A DNA stretch of 64,000 nucleotides from Trichomonas vaginalis G3 (taxonomy: Eukaryota > Parabasalia > Trichomonadida > Trichomonadidae). The stretch covers positions 10,384,082 through 10,448,081 of the forward strand of contig NC_067207.1 of assembly GCF_026262505.1 (NCBI RefSeq). The letters run 5' to 3'. The notes beneath the pieces were generated by a model, which worked only from the letters and a program-made list of their open reading frames with translations, did no database searches and was not told where the DNA came from. Shown here in pieces: positions 58,307-64,000 of the stretch (its first letter is position 1; every line of letters starts with the position of its first letter). The position numbers were made by a program, and so were the translations under genes.

Positions 58307-60458
58307 ATGCCCCCATATAGAATGGATAGAAAATCTGCTAGAATAAAAGCAGAGTTGCAAAGTTATGGTTGGAGAGTTTCGAAGAAGTTTAAATATAAGA
58401 AGGGAAGACCCATAAAAGTCTATGACAAATTGTCTGGTCTTCGCTACGAAATGGATTTGGAAACAGCACGTGCAAATTATCCAAACAGACTAGAGAGGTT
58501 AGAAGAAGAACGTCTTATGGACATGCCTTTCGATGTTAGTGAACCTCAAGTTGAAGGACACGACGGCTTTGCCAGATTCTACTGGAAACATGACGAACAA
58601 TTGCATCCTTTGAGAAGGAAAAAAGGTAGTGCAGAGGATGGTCATGCTCCCATGGAAAGAACAAGATATGCATATGAGAAGTACCGTGAAGTTAGAAGTC
58701 AAATTACATCTGGTCGAACCTTTACAGTAAACTTTGACGAAGGAAAGAACAAAGAAGGCTTCATGGGTGTACTTGCTGCCATACAAGACGGAAATAAGAA
58801 AGGACACAATCTCAGATTGACCATAACAGATTTGGATGGTCACATTTACTATGCATATGGCAATGTCACAACAGCTGCAATGCTTCTTGACGCTTTCAAG
58901 ACTACAAAGAGAGAACAAATGGTTGACTCCGACTCAGACATTTTGAATGCAATTGAAGGAATTGCAAGTGTCAAGTTCGAATGGTACCAACCTAACCCTC
59001 AAGCAGTCAGACAACATGCTGGATACTTCCCCTTCAGAAATAAGTCTGACATTGACTTGACAAGGTATGGAATTTACAATTCAATTGAAACAATTGTCAA
59101 TGAACCTTGCATTCTTACATGTCTCAGGAACTCTGGTCTTGTTACAGATGAGAAGATGAAGTATCTTGAGTCATGTGTGAAGACAAGGTACATTCTCAGA
59201 GGTCAATTGGCAAAAATTGCACCGTTGGCAAATGTCAATATCCGAGTCAAATACCTACAGCTAAAGGTTCTTCACATGACGACTATGTTGTTGACTTCAA
59301 ATTGCCATGGTTGAAGATTGTAATTGTCCACAACCACTTCATGTTGAACGAAAGTCTTACAAACCCATTGTTCGGAAAAGGCAAGTGCAACATTGTCAGA
59401 GCTGTAAACATTCTTTTCGAGAAAGGTTTGTTGGAACCAATTCCAGATGACAAGCTGACAGAAACTTTTGTACCAAAAGACGAAACAAACTTTTCACTGT
59501 TAGCAAGACCAAAAGTTGTTCCAGACAAAGTTCTAGTACAAAAGAAGTACACAATTCCACAAGGAGTTGGATTGTTCGGATACCAACCTGAACCAGAAGA
59601 ACTTCCAATGAGGTTGCAAGAACTTCAAGATGCTATAAACAAACTTCCATTGAGACATCCAATTGACGTCAAATTGTATTGGAGAGCATCTGAGTTAGGT
59701 CAGAAGGTTTTATATGAAACAGGTTGCTTCGACGATGTTTATGAGATAACAGGAGAAGTTTCTCAGAAGATAAGAGACTCACTTGAATTTCCACAAACTG
59801 GACCAATTGGTTGCGACAAGTTCGACTCAGATGAAAAATATACTATGTCGACCTTAACGCTGCATACATGAGGTTTGTCCAATATATTCCGACTGGAATT
59901 CCAAACGAAGATGGTGAGTTCCCGGGAAGGAACTATACAGTTGGAAAAGTCATACAACAACTGTATGATATTAGGAAAGCTTCAAACCCCAAACTTGCAA
60001 TGACACTCAAATTGCTTATGAATTCGACATGGGGATATTCCATTAAGAAACCTCAAGAGATGAAGAGTAAACATTATGAGAAGGTCGACAACTTTGTTGA
60101 AAGGTTTTCTCCTTTTGTTTTGAAGTACGAATTCACTCAAGGTCAAAGTGGCTTAGTAACCACATTAAAACCTATTGTCGAACATTGGTCTTACCCTCAG
60201 TTCGCAAAGGCAGTCCTTGACAACTACAACAAATTCTTCTCCGAAGTCAAATCCAAAGTCAAGGTTTACTATGAGAACATTGACGCACTCATGACGAACG
60301 AAGAAGGATACAACAAACTCATTGAAATGGGAATGGTCGGTGAAAAGATGGGTCAATTCAAATTGGACAAAATTTTCACCGAAGTTCATGTCCTCTCCAA
60401 GCGTAAGTACTGGGGTGTTAAAGAAGATGGTGAAATAGTTAAACATTGCATGAAATAA
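58307..60458 (+). pseudogene. B-family polymerase copy 2, two frameshifts
   Basis: The three frames 58307-59314, 59173-59871 and 59868-60458 in order cover the whole polymerase. Shifts lie near 59250 (just after NIRV) and near 59840 (at motif A, DEKYTMSTLTLH for EKIYYVDLNAAY). Motif B (LLMNSTWGYS) and motif C (YYENIDALMT) are as in Maverick 1, including Asn at the first catalytic position. Most differences from copy 1 are silent or conservative, so the two copies were under selection until recently. Confidence 0.88.
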
Positions 60459-60465
60459 AAAATTT

Positions 60466-60726
60466 TTATTCGAATTTGAATTTAAATGTGGGAATTCTTG
60501 GGAACGTGAAAGGCTTATTTACTTGAGGAACAGGTAAAGGTGGTGGAGGTGGAGGTGGTGGCAACCAGTCCATTTTATATTCCTTCCTAGCTAATTTCCG
60601 TTTAATTTCATGGTCGCCCTCGGAGTCTTTGAATCGGACAGGTCGAGTTACACCATTCTTGGTCTCAAACTCATATATAACCTGTTTGTCTGTATTTTCG
60701 TCGACTATGGCACGAGACACGAACAT
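60466..60726 (-). CDS. Small proline-rich protein, unknown
   Basis: 86 residues from the ATG at 60726 (MFVSRAIVDENTDKQVIYEF); a TTG upstream is not used. The N-terminal half has a beta-hairpin-like pattern and charged repeats (RFKDSEGDHEIKRKLARKEY). A run of eight prolines (PPPPPPPP) is followed by NKPFTFPRIPTFKFKFE. Its stop lies only 8 bp from the polymerase end. Divergent to 60757, 30 bp between starts. Function unknown. Confidence 0.6.
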   Translation of the reverse strand: MFVSRAIVDENTDKQVIYEFETKNGVTRPVRFKDSEGDHEIKRKLARKEYKMDWLPPPPPPPPLPVPQVNKPFTFPRIPTFKFKFE

Positions 60727-60742
60727 TGACCAAACGGACAAA

Positions 60743-60756
60743 AAGTGTCATTTCGG
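60743..60756 (+). promoter_or_regulatory. Host-like initiator AAGTGTCATTTCGG before the 60757 gene
   Basis: AAGTGTCATTTCGG-ATG. On the minus strand the same arrangement precedes the genes starting at 61765 (ACTTCATTTTTTCG), 62382 (TTTTCATTTTTTGA), 63760 (AAGTGACATTTTTA) and 63985 (AAGTGTCATTTTTTC). The core TCATTT is the trichomonad Inr, unlike the TTTTTAY motif of the Maverick genes left of 60.46 kb. Confidence 0.65.
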
Positions 60757-61020
60757 ATGGTCAAGCAGCCAATCGCATTCGAGCACTTCGAAGAAGCCTT
60801 ACGTTCCAAGGGAGAGGGTGTCTGGTGCAAGGCAGAGGTCATGAAACTCTACGAGCAGTACATCCTCAATGCCTGGGAGGACAAATCGTCCTTGGATTGG
60901 CAATTCTACCAACTCCTCTGGGACGACCTCCTACGCAACTGGGATAACGAAAGAGCCCAATTCAAAGGTCGGGAACTAATTTTACAAATTACCATTAATT
61001 TAACCTACTTATCTAAATAA
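60757..61020 (+). CDS. Small acidic-aromatic protein, unknown
   Basis: 87 residues from the ATG at 60757; the upstream GTG lies within the initiator. Helical, Trp-rich: FEHFEEALRSKGEGVWCKAE, then LDWQFYQLLWDDLLRNWDNE. The last 20 residues (ELILQITINLTYLSK) are of different, AT-rich composition, so the true 3' end may have been lost and replaced. The GC-rich codon use is unlike the genes left of 60.46 kb. No family recognised. Confidence 0.6.
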   Translation: MVKQPIAFEHFEEALRSKGEGVWCKAEVMKLYEQYILNAWEDKSSLDWQFYQLLWDDLLRNWDNERAQFKGRELILQITINLTYLSK

Positions 61021-61069
61021 ACACCTAAATTTACTCGGGGTTTCCCCCTAAAATAAAATTTTTTTACTC

Positions 61070-61765
61070 TTAGAACCACTCGAGGTTCTCCTTACGGTTG
61101 TTGAGCTTGTCACCGTCAATGTGTCTGACCTTCGTCTTCTTGTTTGGATTTGGAACCCATTGCATACCGACAAGCCTTCCCATGGAAATTGAACCGTAAT
61201 TCCGAAGGGTAAGGCTCAAGTGTCCCAAGTTGTTGAGGACTGGGGTAAGAACCTTGCCTGTCTCCTTGTTGCGGATTTTGTATGGGTAGGGTTGGGAAAT
61301 TTCGTAACCGTCATCGGCAACAAGGGTTGCCCAAACTTCCTTTTCTTCGTGTTTCTCTTCTTCTTCCTCTTCTTCTTCGTGTTTCTCTTCTTCCTCGAAA
61401 ATTCCTTCTTCAATTTGGTACTCACGAAGTACGGTGTTGCATGTTCTGTCCTTTCCGAGTACCTTCCAGATGGTGTCTATCTCTTCGAAGAAACGGTAGA
61501 TGAGTCTGGCAAGGTTTTGGTTCTCTATGTTGTATTGGCGCAAGGTTTCCGCGAAATCGTTCAGGACTTTCTTATTGGAAGCTTGGTTCGTGAGGACTTC
61601 GACTTTGAGATTGGTTATCTCTTCCATAAGACTACTTTGGAGAGTCTTAATGGTGTTTGACAGATGAGCGTTCAATTGGGCAATTTGAATTTGAACTGGG
61701 CGCTTGTCTGGCAACCTTGAAAGGACATCTGCCATTGAGTTTGGCTTTGGTGCTTGTTCGGACAT
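61070..61765 (-). CDS. Coiled-coil protein with C-terminal NUMOD4/HNH-like nuclease domain
   Basis: 231 residues. The N-terminal part is a long coiled coil (VQIQIAQLNAHLSNTIKTLQ to LRQYNIENQNLARLIYRFFE, about 25-100). A Glu/His-rich linker follows (EEEEEKHEEKE, about 125-148). The last 80 residues have DGYEISQPYPYKIRNKETGK (NUMOD4-like start), LVGMQWVPNPNKK and the HNH signature VRHIDGDKLNNRKENLEW, ending one residue later. This is the form of HNH homing endonucleases of phages and viruses. It could nick DNA or bind specific sites. Start after ACTTCATTTTTTCG. Confidence 0.78.
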   Translation of the reverse strand: MSEQAPKPNSMADVLSRLPDKRPVQIQIAQLNAHLSNTIKTLQSSLMEEITNLKVEVLTNQASNKKVLNDFAETLRQYNIENQNLARLIYRFFEEIDTIWKVLGKDRTCNTVLREYQIEEGIFEEEEKHEEEEEEEEKHEEKEVWATLVADDGYEISQPYPYKIRNKETGKVLTPVLNNLGHLSLTLRNYGSISMGRLVGMQWVPNPNKKTKVRHIDGDKLNNRKENLEWF

Positions 61766-61797
61766 CGAAAAAATGAAGTGGTTTGAGAATGACGGTT

Positions 61798-62382
61798 TTA
61801 CTTCAAAAAGCTTGTTATGACGGTTAAGTCATACAACAAGTTTAAAATAATATCTTGTTCTTCTTCTGAACGTTTGTTGTCTCTTCCGATAAAAGTTTCG
61901 AACATGAGAACCAAAAAACGTTTTTTGAGATTGCGGAAGAGTTCAGGCAAACGTTCATATTCTGGATATGTTGGGAGCAGTTCGAAACATCTGAGCTGAC
62001 TTTCGGACAAAATTGGGACAATGTCAACAAATTCATCTTTGGTCGGACTGCTTGAAGGTAAGTCCCTTACATGTAAGTAGCTCTGGTAAAGTCTTCTCAT
62101 TTCTGCTAACTTTTGGAGTATAGCTTCGTAGTTTAGAAGTTTTAATTTTAAATGTCTTATTCCACTCTTGACATCTAAACGGTAACTATCCATGAGGTCA
62201 AGAGTAGCTTTGGTAGCTTTAAGTGGAGCTATCTGTTCCTTGACTTCTGCAATTTTGGTTGCAATTGTGATTTGAGCTCCTTCAAGTTCGCCGTCTATGT
62301 CGTTCTCAACACCTTCAACCATAGCTTGAAACTCTTCATCGGTCCATTGAGTTTGGTGTGGGACGAATTTAACTTGCTTCAT
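61798..62382 (-). CDS. Helical protein of unknown function
   Basis: 194 residues, predicted almost all helix: WTDEEFQAMVEGVENDIDGE, then IATKIAEVKEQIAPLKATKA (coiled coil), SESQLRCFELLPTYPEYERL and EEEQDIILNLLYDLTVITSF. No motif that I recognise. The ATG is preceded by TTTTCATTTTTTGA. It follows the HNH gene's start by 32 bp on the same strand. Perhaps a structural or regulatory protein of the element. Confidence 0.65.
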   Translation of the reverse strand: MKQVKFVPHQTQWTDEEFQAMVEGVENDIDGELEGAQITIATKIAEVKEQIAPLKATKATLDLMDSYRLDVKSGIRHLKLKLLNYEAILQKLAEMRRLYQSYLHVRDLPSSSPTKDEFVDIVPILSESQLRCFELLPTYPEYERLPELFRNLKKRFLVLMFETFIGRDNKRSEEEQDIILNLLYDLTVITSFLK

Positions 62383-62429
62383 TCAAAAAATGAAAAAATG
62401 TTTTTACTCAAAGCGTGCCATGTATATGT

Positions 62430-62789
62430 TTACTGAACTGGCTGAATGTCGCCTTCACAGGTTATGTAGAATGGCTGTCCTGAGAAGTGAAGGAGAGACT
62501 GAATTGCCAATTTCATATGGGGTAGGGGGTTCTCCTTGTTTGGTATTTTTATCCAAGGACGTTTGTTTAGGAACTTAACAAGAGCTTCTCTTTTGGCGTC
62601 CTTTATGCCATCGTAGGCTGTCCCGTCTGGTATTTGAATTGGAATTCCAGTCGAAGTCTCGAGCTGAAGTGTAGACCTTCCAGAAATAGAGATGAACTTG
62701 ACCTTGGGCTTCATTACCTTGCGCAAGTAGTCTTTTAAGCAGTCGTTAATTTCAATTAGGTAAATTGCCTCGTCAAGTCTTTCTTGCAT
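62430..62789 (-). CDS. Unknown protein, start uncertain
   Basis: 119 residues from the first ATG at 62789 (MQERLDEAIYLIEINDCLKD). The frame is open upstream to 62915 through the foldback repeats, and upstream residues RKFEWFTDGQLEELG look coding, so the true start may lie there without an ATG. The body has beta pattern (KPKVKFISISGRSTLQLETS, GQPFYITCEGDIQ) and a Lys-rich helix. A relic of its 5' part lies at about 41690-41740 in Maverick 1. Function unknown. Confidence 0.55.
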   Translation of the reverse strand: MQERLDEAIYLIEINDCLKDYLRKVMKPKVKFISISGRSTLQLETSTGIPIQIPDGTAYDGIKDAKREALVKFLNKRPWIKIPNKENPLPHMKLAIQSLLHFSGQPFYITCEGDIQPVQ

Positions 62790-62874
62790 TCCAAGTTCTT
62801 CCAGTTGTCCGTCCGTAAACCATTCAAATTTTCGAAAATTGAGAACTTTTTGGTCGAACTTCAGAAAAAGTTTT

Positions 62875-62910
62875 TCCTTCCGACAGGAAAATATTTTCCT
62901 TCCGACAGGA
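62875..62910. repeat. Two foldback units (TTCCTTCCGACAGGAAAA) between divergent genes
   Basis: Same unit as the tenfold array at 41740-42030 and in the same position relative to the gene starting MTDVPLPEC. Suggests the array in Maverick 1 expanded from this promoter region. Confidence 0.85.
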
Positions 62911-62919
62911 CACAAACGG

Positions 62920-63531
62920 ATGACTGACGTTCCTCTTCCTGAATGCCTTCCAAAGCCAGCAGAACCGAAAGCTGCAGAACTCCAGCAGCAACCACAACAA
63001 CCTCAGTTCCAGCAAGTACCTCCACCAAATTACTACCAATTTCCACCTCAAGGTTACTACCCACCACAAGGCTTCCCGAACTACCCTCCACAAGGCTTCC
63101 CGAACTACCCTCCTCAACCTATGCCTTACTTCCCCAACCCTTGGTTGTTCCAGCAAGCTCCACCCCAGCAATTCCAATTCCAATCTCAATCGAAGAGAGA
63201 CCAAGACTTCGAAGAAGGTCTGAACCGCTTACGCAAAGAGTATGCTACAGCTCCAATGGAAGACGACAGGCTTTCAGTCTCTTCCCTCAAATCGACCGAT
63301 TCGACTCGTACCACAGATTCGGTTCGTGACCGTGAAGACTACCTCAAGCAGTCTGAGAGACTCTTCATCCTACAATCATTTACAGTTGGAGCTCTCAAGA
63401 ACATGCGCAATTACGAAGGTCAGACACCAGCTGGAGACCGCAAAACAGATGTACTCGCAAGAGCCGTCCAGCTCGTCAAGACAAAGACTGAGATAGTCGA
63501 CTTCATTCTTGCAGCTTGCCCATACAAGTAA
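62920..63531 (+). CDS. Pro/Gln-rich protein with conserved C-terminal helical domain, unknown
   Basis: 203 residues. Begins MTDVPLPECLPKPAEP; residues 20-95 are Gln/Pro/Tyr/Phe-rich, with two GFPNYPPQ repeats. The charged part RDQDFEEGLNRLRKEYATAP is followed by Ser/Thr-rich sequence and a folded C-terminus (LFILQSFTVGALKNMRNYEG, DRKTDVLARAVQLVKTKTEI, VDFILAACPYK). The low-complexity N-terminus with a short helical domain suits a scaffold or virion protein. Divergent to the gene ending at 62430, with foldback repeats between. Its 5' end is duplicated in Maverick 1 at 42037. Confidence 0.7.
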   Translation: MTDVPLPECLPKPAEPKAAELQQQPQQPQFQQVPPPNYYQFPPQGYYPPQGFPNYPPQGFPNYPPQPMPYFPNPWLFQQAPPQQFQFQSQSKRDQDFEEGLNRLRKEYATAPMEDDRLSVSSLKSTDSTRTTDSVRDREDYLKQSERLFILQSFTVGALKNMRNYEGQTPAGDRKTDVLARAVQLVKTKTEIVDFILAACPYK

Positions 63532-63559
63532 AAAAATAAACAATTACGAGTTAAACTTT

Positions 63560-63760
63560 TTATTCTTTCTTTTCTGAGTTGTTTAGAGCTGGTTTCTCTT
63601 GTAGGAACCTTTCGTACTCTTCCATGGTCATGTAATTGCGAATTTGGTACGCAATTCCAGGTTCGTTGTTTTTGAACCTTACGTATGTAACGCTTCCATC
63701 CTCCTCAGGGAAGTAAGCTGCTAACATCTGACCAAGTTTTCTCGGTGACTCGGAGCTCAT
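63560..63760 (-). CDS. Small unknown protein, 66 residues
   Basis: ATG at 63760 after AAGTGACATTTTTA; a GTG four codons upstream overlaps the initiator. MSSESPRKLGQMLAAYFPEE, YVRFKNNEPGIAYQIRNYMT, then a charged end. Compact alpha/beta pattern; no family recognised. Convergent with 62920. Confidence 0.58.
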   Translation of the reverse strand: MSSESPRKLGQMLAAYFPEEDGSVTYVRFKNNEPGIAYQIRNYMTMEEYERFLQEKPALNNSEKKE

Positions 63761-63796
63761 TAAAAATGTCACTTTTTAAACGTTAAGTTTTTAGTC

Positions 63797-63985
63797 TTAT
63801 TTTACCCTTTGTTTGTCAAGGTAGTATTGGAGTGCAATTTCTCCAAATTCTCTGTGTCGGAGTTCTTCAGCATTTTCCAAGGTGTACCTGGAGAACTCAA
63901 AGAAGTTGTCAAGAAGATACTGCCATGCTGCTCTTCTGAGTTCGTCGGTATTTTGGAAGTGTTGCACCTTCGAGTCTTCGGACAT
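63797..63985 (-). CDS. Small helical unknown protein, 62 residues
   Basis: ATG at 63985 directly after AAGTGTCATTTTTTC. Helical with aromatic residues: ELRRAAWQYLLDNFFEFSRY, NAEELRHREFGEIALQYYLD. It is followed by the gene at 63760 on the same strand. No function can be suggested. Confidence 0.58.
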   Translation of the reverse strand: MSEDSKVQHFQNTDELRRAAWQYLLDNFFEFSRYTLENAEELRHREFGEIALQYYLDKQRVK

Positions 63986-64000
63986 GAAAAAATGACACTT

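Larger units (their letters stand above)
52055..64000 (+). mobile_element. Maverick 2, left part (right end outside window), probably chimeric
   Basis: Starts 44 bp after Maverick 1 with A10-GGTAGTGGGGCTTCCAGG and follows the gene order of Maverick 1 from the methyltransferase to the polymerase (52301-60458). After the polymerase stop the homology ends, and a GC-richer block with other genes follows. No inverted right end is seen before 64000, so it is undecided whether the last 3.5 kb belong to this element or to another one joined to it. Confidence 0.8.

Overview
The window reads as AT-rich nuclear DNA of a parabasalid protist, most likely Trichomonas vaginalis or a close relative. The grounds are compact intron-free genes with TCA-type initiators just before the ATG, a giant array of near-identical ankyrin repeats of the NSKETAEILISNGAD type, a small two-repeat Myb protein, and Maverick/Polinton elements. 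This is recognition from the sequence, with no database search behind it.

Region 1 (1-27.3 kb) is host DNA: a Rab-like GTPase (cut by the window edge), a Myb R2R3 protein, an SMN-like protein with N-terminal Gemin2-type helix and C-terminal YG box, a TMEM181/GOST-like seven-helix protein, a lysophospholipid acyltransferase-like protein, a long disordered acidic protein, a decayed beta-helix-like surface-family gene, a 1957-residue ankyrin protein and a low-complexity protein. The gene-poor stretches hold two related elements with TTAA-GGGT(G/C)CAC inverted ends (1280-2328, 8109-9589), a 3.4-kb stretch bounded by TA-type inverted repeats (21529-24941), and several GC-rich hairpins.

Region 2 (27.3-52.0 kb) is a complete 24.7-kb Maverick/Polinton with poly(A)/poly(T)-tipped terminal inverted repeats. 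It carries an N6-adenine methyltransferase, a phage-tail-like fibre with a collar domain, a retroviral-type integrase, two small amphipathic proteins, a B-family DNA polymerase, KilA-N regulators, a packaging ATPase, a D5-type SF3 helicase, a penton-like minor capsid protein and a hexon-like major capsid protein. The set describes an integrated virus-like element able in principle to excise, replicate, package and attach, but several genes are interrupted by frameshifts in this sequence. Between the polymerase and the ATPase lies an accessory island (37.06-42.1 kb) of nested inverted-repeat gene cassettes, perfect palindromes (one inside a KilA-N reading frame) and copied KilA-N fragments. This is the most unusual part of the window.

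Region 3 (52.06-60.46 kb) is the left half of a second, closely related Maverick in the same orientation, only 44 bp from the first. It repeats the gene order from methyltransferase to polymerase, with many single-base indels. At about 60.46 kb the homology stops, and region 4 (60.47-64 kb) holds GC-richer genes with host-like initiators, among them an HNH/NUMOD4-like protein. One of these genes has a 5' relic inside the first Maverick, so the two lineages have exchanged DNA.

In the two Mavericks many genes start 10-20 bp after a TTTTTAY-like motif, and divergent pairs share intergenic gaps of 16-18 bp.
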